Source: an uncultured Eubacteriales bacterium (GTDB taxonomy: Bacteria > Bacillota > Clostridia > Oscillospirales > Oscillospiraceae). Taken from it: 47,700 bases of DNA. Every line of letters starts with the position of its first letter. The first letter of the stretch is position 1. The notes beneath the pieces are model-generated. The model made no database searches. It was not told the origin of the DNA and saw only the letters and a list, made by a program, of their open reading frames with translations. The stretch lies in the NCBI GenBank assembly GCA_900547405.1, contig URGL01000010.1:1-47700 (forward strand), read 5' to 3'. The translations under genes and the position numbers were made by a program. This document shows positions 7,306 through 16,479 of this stretch, piece after piece.

Positions 7306-8406
7306 TCACTGGTCGTTTTTGGATTTTGCGAAGACCCAGCGCTGCTGGATCGTATAACTAATGATGTACAGGCACACCATCACAATCACATACCACAGTG
7401 TCCGCAGGCCACCGGCGGTATTCTGCACATGGAGAATACGGTACAGCCCGTTGGTCAGCAGCATCTGGGCCCCCATCTGCGGGATGGCCAGGGCATAATA
7501 CCGGAGCATAGCCTTGCCGGTTTTCACCTCGGACTCAAACACCAGCTTCTGATTCAGGAAGAAATTCAGAAGAGAGGACACGATCCGCGCCCCTACATAG
7601 GGCACTGTCCCCTGCACCAGGGCGGAGGCCCCGGAAAGCACATGGTCCAGAAGGGCAAACATACCCGTATCCACGCAGGCGCAGGCAACGGAAGACAGGG
7701 TGTAGCGGAAGAAGTGCTTTAAAATCAGCTTATAAATTCTCCAGGAGTCCTTGATGGCATGGAAATGGGAGCTCTTGTTCTCCTCAATATAAACCGTCCG
7801 GATCTCCACCTCTTCGTAGGGGATACCCATGGTCTTCATCGCCAGCAGCATATTGGTTTCGTATTCGAACCGGTCTCCGGAAACCTTCAGGAATCTCTCC
7901 ACGGCGCTTCTGGGGATGGCCCGAAGGCCCGTCTGGGTATCGGACAGCCGCATGCCGCAGAAGACCTTAAAGACAAAGCTGGTAGTGTGATTTCCGAACC
8001 GGCTCCGGGGGGGCACATGGGGCAGGTTGAAGTTCCGGCAGCCCAAAACCACATTGCCTGTCTCCAGCATCCGCTCACAGCAGGTGCGGGTATCCTCCGG
8101 GTGGTGCTGATTGTCTCCGTCCACGGTGACCACCCCCAGCCCCTGGGGCCGGTTTTCCAGAAAGTAGGCGAAGGCGGTTTTCAGGGCCGCCCCTTTGCCC
8201 CGGTTCACCTCGTGGTGCAGCAGGTGGACCTCTTTGTGTGTGTCCGCCGCATGCTGAAACCGGGGAAGATTTTCCGGCTTGGAGCCGTCGTTGACCAGAA
8301 TAATGTCCGTAAAGCCGTATTCCAGGAGCCCGTCGATCACCGCGTCCAGCTTCTCATCCGGGTCCAGGGAGGGCAAGACAACAGAAATACGCGAAAGTTC
8401 TGCCAT
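7306..8406 (-). CDS. GT2 glycosyltransferase fused to a GtrA-like membrane domain
   Basis: 366 residues. Residues 1 to about 220 form a family 2 glycosyltransferase related to polyprenol-phosphate mannose/glucose synthases: ISVVLPSLDP, IILVNDGS, NRGKGAALKTAF and the metal-binding DGD motif at about 96-98 (VDGDNQHH). The remainder, about 225-366, has four hydrophobic segments like GtrA (polyprenol-linked sugar flippase). The pair would make a polyprenyl-phosphate sugar in the membrane and flip it outward. It is the first gene of the operon 8406-4370 and has its own promoter at 8460-8487. The sugar and final acceptor are not predictable. Confidence 0.9.
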   Translation of the reverse strand: MAELSRISVVLPSLDPDEKLDAVIDGLLEYGFTDIILVNDGSKPENLPRFQHAADTHKEVHLLHHEVNRGKGAALKTAFAYFLENRPQGLGVVTVDGDNQHHPEDTRTCCERMLETGNVVLGCRNFNLPHVPPRSRFGNHTTSFVFKVFCGMRLSDTQTGLRAIPRSAVERFLKVSGDRFEYETNMLLAMKTMGIPYEEVEIRTVYIEENKSSHFHAIKDSWRIYKLILKHFFRYTLSSVACACVDTGMFALLDHVLSGASALVQGTVPYVGARIVSSLLNFFLNQKLVFESEVKTGKAMLRYYALAIPQMGAQMLLTNGLYRILHVQNTAGGLRTLWYVIVMVCLYIISYTIQQRWVFAKSKNDQ

Positions 8407-8459
8407 ATAAATGCCTCTTCAATTCCTAGTATGTGTTGAATCCATGGTTATCTCACGGT

Positions 8460-8487
8460 ATTATAGCATATTACTCCCATTTTGCAA
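8460..8487 (-). promoter_or_regulatory. Sigma-A promoter of the GT2-GtrA operon
   Basis: Minus strand TTGCAA (8487-8482), 16-base spacer and consensus TATAAT (8465-8460), about 55 bases before the start codon of the glycosyltransferase. Confidence 0.7.
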
Positions 8488-8600
8488 AGAGATTTCTGAC
8501 AAATTAAGAAATATTTCCGTTTTTCCGGCGTCTCTCTAGTTTTCGCCTGATGGAGCAAGGCAATCCAAGACTATTTTTGGAAATGGCACCCCGGGGGACC

Positions 8601-8638
8601 AAAAATTCCGGCGCTTTCCCAGACAGGAAAGCGCCGGA
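8601..8638 (-). terminator. Intrinsic terminator after the YerB-like gene
   Basis: 13-bp stem (8607-8619 with 8626-8638, TCCGGCGCTTTCC) and a 6-base loop, followed by AATTTTTGG on the minus strand. It lies just after the stop codon at 8653 and probably ends the secA-pgeF-SBP-yerB transcript. Confidence 0.88.
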
Positions 8639-8652
8639 GGCGAATTTACCGC

Positions 8653-9747
8653 TTATTCATAGGTCACAGGAGAATCCTGGGGCGCAATGGCCATATAGGT
8701 ATTGCCCACGCCCAGCTCCAGATCGGCCCCGTCCACGGTCTTGAACCAGAAGGGGCTCTCCTCGCCGTCACAGCCCCAGGTGATGGGGATGATCTTGCCG
8801 CCGTTGGCGTAGTAGCCGGTGCCGCCGCCAGTGAAGTTGGCGGTGTAGAACACGTCGCCCCGGGTGATGTCCGCCAGCATGATGATCACATTGGTAAAGC
8901 ACTCAGGATCCTCGGTGTCGCCGACCACCATGGCCTTGCCGTACTGGTTGTAAACGTACTTGCCCAGGCTCTCGTCATAAACCATGGTGGTGTCCTTCTT
9001 GTTGTTGCGGTAGGTGAAGGTCACGTTCACGGAATTGGCAGTCTCGCCCTCGGGGGTACCGTCCTCGGTGAAGTGGAGGTTGTATTCCTTGTCGGCAGGC
9101 TGGGTCACGGAGAAGCCCTTCTTCTGGGCAAAGTCCAGAAGGCCCGCGCCCTTGGCGAACAGGGTGTGCTCATATTTGGACGCAGGCTTGAAGGTGAACA
9201 CCCGGTCCTTGGCTCGGTAAGAGTAGTCGGTAGCGTCGCCGGTGTCAATGGTCATCCGGTTCACGCCGGTATTCTTGGCATCGTTCAGCACCCGATCATC
9301 GCCGGCGGCATCGGCCAGAACGGCATCGTACATCTTCACGATCTGGTTGAACATCAGCCGGTCAGACCGGACGGAGCCAATGGCCTCTGCCTTACTGACA
9401 TCGGTGTACAGAGCCAGGTCCCGGATGATGGAGCCGTTGACCCACATCTCCATCAGGATATCCGCTTCCATGGTGCCGTAGTGGGGCAGAGCGTCCCGGA
9501 TGTTGCTGATGGTCACGGCAAAGATCCGGCCGGTGTAGGGCTCGTCCAGCACTTCACCGTTCAGAGGATTGCGGTAGACCACAGGGGGCTCCGTGGGCGC
9601 TTCGGTGGTCTCGGTGGGCGCCTCCGTGGCCTCGGTAGCAGGGGCCTGGGTGGGGGCAGTGGTCGCTTCCGTAGCGGCAGGGGTGCTGGCACCGCAGCCG
9701 CACAGGATCAGGGACGCGATCAGAAGCAGTGCAATCAATTTCTTCAT
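8653..9747 (-). CDS. YerB-like lipoprotein (DUF3048)
   Basis: 364 residues. It begins with a lipoprotein signal peptide (MKKLIALLLIASLILCGCG), followed by a Thr/Pro/Glu/Ala-rich linker to about residue 55. The rest matches the DUF3048 family (B. subtilis YerB type), with sequences such as PLNGEVLDEPYTGRIFAV, IRDALPHYGTMEADILME, SVRSDR and YTANFTGGGTGYY. The molecular function of this family is not established; it sits at the outer face of the membrane. It is 42 bp downstream of a substrate-binding lipoprotein in the same direction and is followed by a strong terminator. Confidence 0.92.
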   Translation of the reverse strand: MKKLIALLLIASLILCGCGASTPAATEATTAPTQAPATEATEAPTETTEAPTEPPVVYRNPLNGEVLDEPYTGRIFAVTISNIRDALPHYGTMEADILMEMWVNGSIIRDLALYTDVSKAEAIGSVRSDRLMFNQIVKMYDAVLADAAGDDRVLNDAKNTGVNRMTIDTGDATDYSYRAKDRVFTFKPASKYEHTLFAKGAGLLDFAQKKGFSVTQPADKEYNLHFTEDGTPEGETANSVNVTFTYRNNKKDTTMVYDESLGKYVYNQYGKAMVVGDTEDPECFTNVIIMLADITRGDVFYTANFTGGGTGYYANGGKIIPITWGCDGEESPFWFKTVDGADLELGVGNTYMAIAPQDSPVTYE

Positions 9748-9789
9748 AGCAAACTTCCTCGTTTCATTTTATGATTTAACCAACGGCTT

Positions 9790-11379
9790 TTAGCCGGTTG
9801 ATTCTTCCAGAATGGAGCTCATGGTCTTGCCAACGGTATAGTAGAACACGTTGTCCCGGCTGGGCTGCAGGTCCAGGAGCTCACCGCGCTTGGAGTAAAT
9901 GTTGTAGGTGCCGAAGAGGACGGGGATAACGCTGCCGTCCTCGGCTACCATCTGGTTCAGGTTGTAGAAGTTGCCGCTGTTGGACAGGGCTTCCTTGGCC
10001 ATATTCAGCAGGGTCTCGTTGACGAGAACGCCGTTGCTCAGGGTGCCATAGCCCTTGAAAAATTCCGACAGGTCGTAGTTGGGAGACAGTCTGGTCTGGC
10101 CCAAATAGATATCATAGGTGTTGGCGTTGAGCACATGGCGGTAGGTGACGGCCCCGGAGGTACCGTATTCCAGCACGCCGGTGGGAATGCCCAGCTCCGT
10201 CAGGTGGGAGGCGATCTGCCGGGCCATCCGCAGCCGGGCGGAATCATCGGCGTTCACCAATAGCTTCAGCTTCTGGACCTCGCCCTTGTCGTTTTTCGGC
10301 AAGGTAAACCGGCCGATAGCGTCCAGGAATTTCAAGGGGTCATAGGCAAATCGTTCCGCCAGCTCCGCGTTGTAGTAGGGAGACCGGGGAGAGGTGACCA
10401 AGGTACTGGGCTGGCCCATGCCCCGGTAGTTATCCTCGTTCAGGGTTTCCCGGTCGATGGCGTAGGTCAGGGCCTTGCGAAGCACATCGGAGTCCTTAAA
10501 ATAGTCGCTCCAAAGGGTATTGCAGGCCAGATATACCATCACACCGTTGTCCACTTCCCACAGCTCAAAGTCGCAGCGGTATTCGCCGTAGGAGTCCAGC
10601 AGGGGGTCCGCACAGGCCAGGTTCAGGTCGCCGAACTCAAATTCGTCCCGGAGCTGGGTCTGGCTGGTGGCCTCGATGACCTGGATGGTCTTGGCCCGGG
10701 TAGACAGCTGGGTATCGCCGCACCACCAGTTGGCGACACGGGTCAGGTCCGCCCCGTCTTCTCCGGCGTGGAACTCATAGGGTCCCGTACCCAGGGGGTG
10801 CTCCTCCGCCACCTGGGAGGCCTTGACGATGGGAATGTCCAGCAGCAGCGGCAGGTTCTGATAGGGGGTATCCAGATAGAAGGTCAGTCCCCCATCCTCC
10901 CGGAGTTTATACTCTACAATGTGGGTAAAGCGGCCCTTATAGTAGTCGCTTTGCTTGGCGGCATCGTAGGAGGCGATGACATCGCCGATGGTGACCCGGC
11001 TGCCGTCGGAGAAGGTGGCCTTTTCGTCCACATAGAAGGTATAGACCGTGCTGTCCGAGGACACCCGGTACCTGGAGCACAGAATGGGCACCGTCTGGTT
11101 CTTGCTGTTGTAGGCAAAGAGGCCCTGATACATGAGGGAAAACAGCACCCGGTTGGAAAAGTTCATGGCGATGAGGGGATTCATAGACCGGTTGGGATAG
11201 TAGGCCAGAACCAGGGTCTCCTCCTCCGTCACTGCCGCCTCGGTGGGCAGCTCCTCATCCGCCTGCAAGAGGGCATCCCCGGTGGGGACATAGGCTTCCT
11301 CGGAAGACTTGGCGCCGCACCCGGCAAAGACGGAAACAAGGCTCGCGAGGCACAGCAAAAGGGCAATGGGTTTTTTCAC
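9790..11379 (-). CDS. Family 5 extracellular solute-binding lipoprotein (OppA/DppA type), no permease nearby
   Basis: 529 residues. The start is the GTG at 11379 (VKKPIALLLCLASLVSVFAGCG), preceded by GGGGAGG at 7 bases. Its GTG overlaps the TGA of pgeF (GTGA), indicating translational coupling. An in-frame upstream extension to 11478 lacks an SD. The N-terminus is a lipoprotein signal with the lipobox cysteine in FAGCG. The body is a peptide/nickel-type binding protein: RSMNPLIAMNFSNRVLFSLMYQGL, YTFYVDEKATFSDGSRVTIGDVIASYD and LRKALTYAIDRETLN. Such proteins deliver oligopeptides or other solutes to ABC permeases, but no permease or ATPase gene is present here. Given pgeF next door, cell-wall peptides are a plausible but unproven ligand. 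Confidence 0.9.
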   Translation of the reverse strand: MKKPIALLLCLASLVSVFAGCGAKSSEEAYVPTGDALLQADEELPTEAAVTEEETLVLAYYPNRSMNPLIAMNFSNRVLFSLMYQGLFAYNSKNQTVPILCSRYRVSSDSTVYTFYVDEKATFSDGSRVTIGDVIASYDAAKQSDYYKGRFTHIVEYKLREDGGLTFYLDTPYQNLPLLLDIPIVKASQVAEEHPLGTGPYEFHAGEDGADLTRVANWWCGDTQLSTRAKTIQVIEATSQTQLRDEFEFGDLNLACADPLLDSYGEYRCDFELWEVDNGVMVYLACNTLWSDYFKDSDVLRKALTYAIDRETLNEDNYRGMGQPSTLVTSPRSPYYNAELAERFAYDPLKFLDAIGRFTLPKNDKGEVQKLKLLVNADDSARLRMARQIASHLTELGIPTGVLEYGTSGAVTYRHVLNANTYDIYLGQTRLSPNYDLSEFFKGYGTLSNGVLVNETLLNMAKEALSNSGNFYNLNQMVAEDGSVIPVLFGTYNIYSKRGELLDLQPSRDNVFYYTVGKTMSSILEESTG

Positions 11380-12176
11380 TTGGCCGCCTCCCCGCATAGG
11401 ATGATGGCTCCCTGGCTCCCCCGGCGGCCCTGGGTCACCCGGTGGGACCAGAACCGATTTGGGGTACACATGGTGCACTCGGTGCCCACATCGATGGTCT
11501 TGACCCCCGCCCTGCGGAGGACCCAGGCGTTGATCCCCTTCAGGTCCACATGGAATTTCTCCCCCCGGGGCTCGATAAAGGCGTTCATTTCCTCCCCAAA
11601 GGCTTTCAGAAGAGCCTGGGGCACGTCGGCATCGGTCTCAAAGTGGCACTGGCCGATATTAGGCCCCACGGCGCAGCACAGGTCCTCCGGCTTGCACCCA
11701 TAGAGGGCTTCCATTTTCTCCACCACCCGGGCGGCAATACCCAGGGCGGTACCCCGCCATCCGGCGTGAGCCCCGCCCACGGCACCCGTCACCGGGTCGT
11801 AGAAGAGAATGGGGGTGCAGTCCGCGGTGAAGACCATCAGGGCAGTACCCGGAGTATTCGTCACCAGAGCATCGCAGTCCGGCAGGTGCCCCCGGTAAAG
11901 GCCAACGCCCCAATCCTTTTCGGTGACCTCGTAAACGATATCCGAATGGATCTGTCTGGCCAGAGCCACTTTGTGAGGGTCAAAGCCCAGGGCGGACCCC
12001 AGAATGGCGTAGTTCTGCCGCACCTTTTCCGGGTCGTCTCCCCGGCTCATGCCCAGGTTCAGGGAGCTGAGCTTCCCGGTGCTGACACCTCCCAGCCGGG
12101 TGGTGAAAGCATGGGAGGCTGCAATATGGGGGGCTGTCAGATATTCCAGGCTTCCCTTGGTTTGTGTGATCAGCAT
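11376..12176 (-). CDS. pgeF: PgeF, peptidoglycan editing factor (YfiH/laccase-domain family)
   Basis: 266-residue cytosolic protein of the multicopper polyphenol-oxidase/YfiH family, normal length. In E. coli the homologue hydrolyses wrongly built UDP-MurNAc-L-Ser-type precursors; some relatives act as purine nucleosidases/adenosine deaminases. Zinc-site signatures are visible: LARQIHSD, FTADCTPILFYD, GAHAGWRG and GPNIGQCHFETD. GGGGAG precedes the ATG. It lies 23 bp after secA and overlaps the next gene by four bases, so it is inside an operon. Confidence 0.92.
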   Translation of the reverse strand: MLITQTKGSLEYLTAPHIAASHAFTTRLGGVSTGKLSSLNLGMSRGDDPEKVRQNYAILGSALGFDPHKVALARQIHSDIVYEVTEKDWGVGLYRGHLPDCDALVTNTPGTALMVFTADCTPILFYDPVTGAVGGAHAGWRGTALGIAARVVEKMEALYGCKPEDLCCAVGPNIGQCHFETDADVPQALLKAFGEEMNAFIEPRGEKFHVDLKGINAWVLRRAGVKTIDVGTECTMCTPNRFWSHRVTQGRRGSQGAIILCGEAAK

Positions 12177-12199
12177 ATGTTTTTCTCCCCTGGGGAGGC

Positions 12200-14968
12200 T
12201 TACTGCTCCATCCCCGCTTCCTTATCTTTTTGCATACAGCACTTCTTATACTTCTTGCCGCTGCCGCAGGGGCAGGGATCGTTGGGTCCCACCTTCTTGG
12301 CGGCGGTGCGGATGGGCTGCTTCTTCACGGAGCTTCCATCGGCGGCACCGGCTGCGCCGGTCTCCTTGGCCACCTTCTCCCGCTTGACCTCCTGCTGGGG
12401 CTGGACACGAACCAGGAACATCCGGCGGACGGTCTCGTCCTTGATGGACTGGATCATGCTCTCGAACATCTGGTAGCCCTCTTCCTTGTAGGCCACCACG
12501 GGGTCATGCTGGCCGTAGGCCCGCAGACCGATGCCCTGCTTCAGGTCGTCCATGGCATCGATGTTGTCCATCCAGTATTCGTCCACCACCCGGAGCATGA
12601 CCACCCGCTCCAGCTCCCGCATGAGCTTATCGCCGTAGGCGGTTTCCTTTGCCTGGTAGGTTGCCAGGGCAATGTCGTAAATGGTGTCAGCCAGGGTCTG
12701 CTGATCCATGGCCAGCAGCTGGGTCTTCCGGCTCTCCAGGGTGCCCCGGATGAAGTAGATGCCCTCCATCTGCATGGCCAGCTCCTTGAGGGCCTCTTCG
12801 TTGACGCTGCCGCCGTTTTCGCTGAGGGCGGTAGCCACATTGGTATCTACCAGGGACCGGAGCATGGTCAGGATGTTCTCCCGCAGGTCCTCGCCGTCCA
12901 GCACCTTCTGGCGCTGGGCATAGATGACCTCCCGCTGGGTATTCATCACGTCGTCGTACTCCAGCACGTTCTTTCTGGCCTTGAAGTTCCGGCTTTCCAC
13001 GTTCTTCTGGGCGTTTTCCACGGCACCGGAGAGGATCTTGGCGTCAATGGGGGTGTCCTCATCCAGGCCCAGGGAATCCATCATGTTCATGATCCGGTCA
13101 GAGGAGAACAGACGCATCAGGTCGTCCTGAAGGCTCAGGTAGAACCGGCTCTCGCCGGGATCTCCCTGACGGCCGGACCGGCCCCGTAGCTGATTGTCGA
13201 TCCGCCGGGACTCGTGGCGCTCGGTGCCGATGATGAAGAGGCCTCCCGCGGCACGGACCTTCTCCGCCTCCTCCTTGATGTTCGTCTTATACTTGGCCAG
13301 CAGGTCATTGTACTCCTGTCGGATGGCAAGAATTTCGGGGTCCGTGGTCTCGGCGAAGGAATCCGCCTCGGCAATGAGCTCCTCGGCCTTGCCCTGCTTG
13401 CGCAGGTCCGCCTTTGCCAGGAACTCGGCGTTGCCGCCCAGCATAATATCCGTACCACGTCCGGCCATGTTGGTGGCAATGGTAACGGCCCCCAGCTTAC
13501 CGGCCTGGGCCACGATCTGGGCCTCCTGCTCGTGATACTTGGCGTTCAGCACGTTGTGGGGGATGCCCTCCCGCTTCAGCATCTTGCTGAGGATCTCGCT
13601 CTTTTCGATGGAGATGGTGCCTACCAGCACAGGCTGGCCCTTGGCGTGGCACTGCTTGACCTGCTCGATGATGGCCCGGAATTTGCCTGCCTCGGTCTTG
13701 TAGACCACATCGGGGTGGTCGATCCGGATGACAGGACGGTTGGTGGGAATTTCCACCACGTCCAGGTTGTAAATGGCCTCAAATTCCTCCTGCTCCGTCA
13801 GAGCGGTGCCGGTCATGCCGGAGAGCTTATCATAGAGCCGGAAGAAATTCTGGAAGGTGACGGTAGCCAGGGTCTTGCTTTCGCTGGCAACGGTAACGCC
13901 CTCCTTGGCCTCAATGGCCTGGTGGAGGCCCTCGTTATAGCGGCGGCCGTACATGAGTCGGCCGGTGAATTCATCCACAATGATGATTTCCCCGTCCTTC
14001 ACCACGTAATCGATGTCCTTTTTCATCAGACCCCGGGCCTTCATGGCCTGGTTGATGTGGTGAGAGAGGGTGGTGTTTTCCGCGTCCGCCAGATTCTCTA
14101 CCCCGAAGAACTTCTCCGCCTTGGCAATGCCCTCGGCGGTCAGGGACACGGTGCGGGACTTTTCATCCACAAAGTAGTCGCAGTCGTAGTCGTCCTGGAC
14201 CTCCTTGTCCTCGGTCTTGGCAAAGACCTGCTTGCGCAGAGTAGAGACGAACCTATCCGCCATCTGGTAGAGCTGAGAGGAATCCTCTCCCTTGCCGGAG
14301 ATGATCAGAGGGGTCCGGGCCTCATCGATGAGGATGGAGTCCACCTCGTCCACAATGGCAAAGGCGTGGCCCCGCTGGACCAGCTCCTGCTTATAGATGG
14401 CCATATTGTCCCGGAGGTAGTCAAAGCCCAGCTCGTTATTGGTGCAATAGGTGATGTCCGCGGCGTAGGCCACCCGGCGCTCCGCGGGGGCCATTCCCGG
14501 GATCACCAGGCCTACACTGAGGCCCATATAGCGGTAGACCTTGCCCATCCACTCGGACTGGTACTTGGCCAGATAGTCGTTGACGGTGACGATGTGGACT
14601 CCCCGGCCTGTCAGGGCATTCAGGTAAGCAGGCAGAATGGCAACCAGGGTCTTGCCTTCGCCGGTCTTCATCTCGGCGATACGGCCCTGATGCAGCACAA
14701 TGCCGCCAATGAGCTGGACAGGATAGGGCCGTAGGCCGATGACCCGGTCCGCCGCCTCCCGGATGGCCGCAAAGGCCTCGGGGAGCAGCTGGTCCAGAGT
14801 CTCTCCTGCCTCCAACCGGTCCTTGAAGGCCTGGGTCTTGCCCCGCAGCTCTTCCTCGCTCATCTGCTTATATTGGGGTTCCAAAGCCAGGATGGCATCT
14901 ACCATTGGCTGGATCTTTTTGATTTCACGCTGGGAACGGGTTCCAAACAGCTTGGTCATGAGTCCCAT
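12200..14968 (-). CDS. secA: SecA, preprotein translocase ATPase
   Basis: Motor ATPase that drives proteins through SecYEG. The product is 922 residues when started at ATG 14968 (MGLMTKLFG), which has AAAGGAG eight bases upstream; the longer frame to 15022 has no good SD. Walker A is at about 102-107 (TGEGKT), the DEAD-type box is IVDEVDSILIDEARTPLI, and the helicase motifs VLVGTISIEKSE, TNMAGRGTDI and QLRGRSGRQGDPG follow. The C-terminus carries the SEC-C zinc motif (CPCGSGKKYKKCC). It is followed by pgeF after 23 bp. The promoter is likely the extended -10 at 15043-15051. Confidence 0.98.
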   Translation of the reverse strand: MGLMTKLFGTRSQREIKKIQPMVDAILALEPQYKQMSEEELRGKTQAFKDRLEAGETLDQLLPEAFAAIREAADRVIGLRPYPVQLIGGIVLHQGRIAEMKTGEGKTLVAILPAYLNALTGRGVHIVTVNDYLAKYQSEWMGKVYRYMGLSVGLVIPGMAPAERRVAYAADITYCTNNELGFDYLRDNMAIYKQELVQRGHAFAIVDEVDSILIDEARTPLIISGKGEDSSQLYQMADRFVSTLRKQVFAKTEDKEVQDDYDCDYFVDEKSRTVSLTAEGIAKAEKFFGVENLADAENTTLSHHINQAMKARGLMKKDIDYVVKDGEIIIVDEFTGRLMYGRRYNEGLHQAIEAKEGVTVASESKTLATVTFQNFFRLYDKLSGMTGTALTEQEEFEAIYNLDVVEIPTNRPVIRIDHPDVVYKTEAGKFRAIIEQVKQCHAKGQPVLVGTISIEKSEILSKMLKREGIPHNVLNAKYHEQEAQIVAQAGKLGAVTIATNMAGRGTDIMLGGNAEFLAKADLRKQGKAEELIAEADSFAETTDPEILAIRQEYNDLLAKYKTNIKEEAEKVRAAGGLFIIGTERHESRRIDNQLRGRSGRQGDPGESRFYLSLQDDLMRLFSSDRIMNMMDSLGLDEDTPIDAKILSGAVENAQKNVESRNFKARKNVLEYDDVMNTQREVIYAQRQKVLDGEDLRENILTMLRSLVDTNVATALSENGGSVNEEALKELAMQMEGIYFIRGTLESRKTQLLAMDQQTLADTIYDIALATYQAKETAYGDKLMRELERVVMLRVVDEYWMDNIDAMDDLKQGIGLRAYGQHDPVVAYKEEGYQMFESMIQSIKDETVRRMFLVRVQPQQEVKREKVAKETGAAGAADGSSVKKQPIRTAAKKVGPNDPCPCGSGKKYKKCCMQKDKEAGMEQ

Positions 14969-15042
14969 TGGGATCGCTCCTTTCTCTTCTTCCACCCCGG
15001 CCAAACCCGCCGGGTTACTCAAAAATCCTCGGAATCCATGGC

Positions 15043-15051
15043 ATTATATCA
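15043..15051 (-). promoter_or_regulatory. Extended -10 promoter of secA
   Basis: Minus strand TGA-TATAAT, i.e. a consensus -10 with an upstream TG, 75-80 bases before the secA start codon. No convincing -35 is seen at 17 bases, as expected for an extended -10 type. Confidence 0.6.
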
Positions 15052-15118
15052 CAGCCGTCCGGAAAAATATAGAGGTTTTTGTAAACATTCCGTTTAAAAC
15101 CTTTCTCTGGGGGAAGGT

Positions 15119-16279
15119 TCATACTTCCTGGAAGCCTTTTCCCAGGAAATATGCCCGGATCGCCGTCTCCTCCGCCCCGAGCCTCCCCTGCTGGAAGAAG
15201 GGCTTGCCGCCCCCCCGGCCATTTAAGGCGGCATTCATCTCCTTGTTGAATGCTCTCAGGTCTCCGCCAGTTAAGGCCAGGCAGTAGCCGAAGCCCCCCT
15301 CATTCTGGGAGAACACCGCGGTCATGCCTCCGGTCTTCTGCGCGGCCAGGTCCGTCAGCTCCCGCAGGCCCTCCGGCGTCAGGTCCTTCCGGAAGGTGAA
15401 GCAGTTCCCTTTCCCCGCCATTTTCTCCGCCTGGCAGGAAAAGAGCTGGCGCTCCAGCCCCACCTGCCGGAATTTCAGCTTCTCCATGGCATCCAGGGTC
15501 TGCCGGACCACCTGGGCAGTCTGGAGAATGGGGGCGGAAACCAGCTGGGAAACCTGCCGGTTCTGGTCGTAAACCTGGTTGAGGGTGGCAAGGGCCGCCC
15601 CGCCGCAGGCCATTTCGATTCTGGTGCCGCCCCGGCAGGGCACAGCGGAAAAGAACTTGATCAGGCCGATCTCTCCGGTAGCCGCCACATGGGTGCCGCA
15701 GCAGGCGCAGGTGTCGTAGCCCGGGATCTCCACGATCCGCACAGGCCAGGGCAGCGCCCGTTTTGTCCGGTAGGCCAGATTGTTCAGCTCCTCCGGGGAG
15801 GGGGTCCAGATGTGCAGCGGGATGTTCCGCCACACCGCCTCGTTGGCCTCCGCCTCGATTTCCGATAGGGCTTCCGCCGGAATGGGACCGTCAAAGTCGA
15901 TGACGGTGCTCTGCAGATTCATGTGGAAGCCCACGTTGTGCCAGCCCCAGCGCCGGTGGATGATGCCGGAGACGATATGCTCCCCGCTGTGCTGCTGCAT
16001 CCGTAGGAACCGGGCGGCATAGTCAATGGCCCCTTCTACCGTCTCCCCAGCCCTCAGGGGGCCGTCGCAAAGGTGGACGATATCCTCTCCCCGCTCCTGG
16101 GTATCCAGCACCCGGACACCGCCCAATGTGCCGGTGTCCGCTGCCTGACCGCCGCCCAAAGGATAAAAGGCCGTGGCGTTCAGGGTCACCTCCCAGCCGG
16201 AGTCGGTTTTCTCACAGGCCAGGACCTTCGCCTGAAAGGTCCGCATATGGCTGTCTTGATAATATAATTTTTCCGTCAT
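15119..16279 (-). CDS. AlaX-like trans-editing alanyl-tRNA hydrolase with C-terminal DHHA1-like region
   Basis: 386 residues. The N-terminal part (ATAFYPLGGGQAADTG) and the central editing domain match AlaRS-editing (AlaX-L type) proteins, which hydrolyse Ser-tRNA(Ala) or Gly-tRNA(Ala). The metal ligands are visible: HSGEH at about 97-101 and CACCGTHVAATGEIG further on. The C-terminal third, with GLERQLF... and GKPFFQQGRLG, resembles the DHHA1 domain that AlaRS uses for tRNA binding. No aminoacylation domain is present. A short AACCTT/AAGGTT hairpin followed by TTT at 15098-15119 could be a weak terminator. The promoter is at 16350-16378. Confidence 0.9.
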   Translation of the reverse strand: MTEKLYYQDSHMRTFQAKVLACEKTDSGWEVTLNATAFYPLGGGQAADTGTLGGVRVLDTQERGEDIVHLCDGPLRAGETVEGAIDYAARFLRMQQHSGEHIVSGIIHRRWGWHNVGFHMNLQSTVIDFDGPIPAEALSEIEAEANEAVWRNIPLHIWTPSPEELNNLAYRTKRALPWPVRIVEIPGYDTCACCGTHVAATGEIGLIKFFSAVPCRGGTRIEMACGGAALATLNQVYDQNRQVSQLVSAPILQTAQVVRQTLDAMEKLKFRQVGLERQLFSCQAEKMAGKGNCFTFRKDLTPEGLRELTDLAAQKTGGMTAVFSQNEGGFGYCLALTGGDLRAFNKEMNAALNGRGGGKPFFQQGRLGAEETAIRAYFLGKGFQEV

Positions 16280-16349
16280 GGTTGATCGGGTCCTTTCAAA
16301 ATTCTGAGCAAAGCCCTCTCCTTACGAGAGTGTGGCAGGGTTTGGGTTC

Positions 16350-16378
16350 ATTATACCACACCCCTTCCCCTCTTGCAA
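16350..16378 (-). promoter_or_regulatory. Sigma-A promoter of the AlaX-like gene
   Basis: Minus strand TTGCAA (16378-16373), 17-base spacer and TATAAT (16355-16350), about 70 bases before the start codon. Confidence 0.75.
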
Positions 16379-16479
16379 CGAACCGCCGCCTGCCCGTATA
16401 GAAAATTTTACCGGAAAGGGGCTGGTTTTTTCGAACACAATGCGGTACAATGTAACAAATTCTATCTTGAGGTGATACT

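Noticed and set aside
9750..9800. Possible terminator between the binding protein and the YerB-like gene
   Set aside because: The AACGGCT/AGCCGGTT hairpin has a bulge and no T-run, so read-through is expected.
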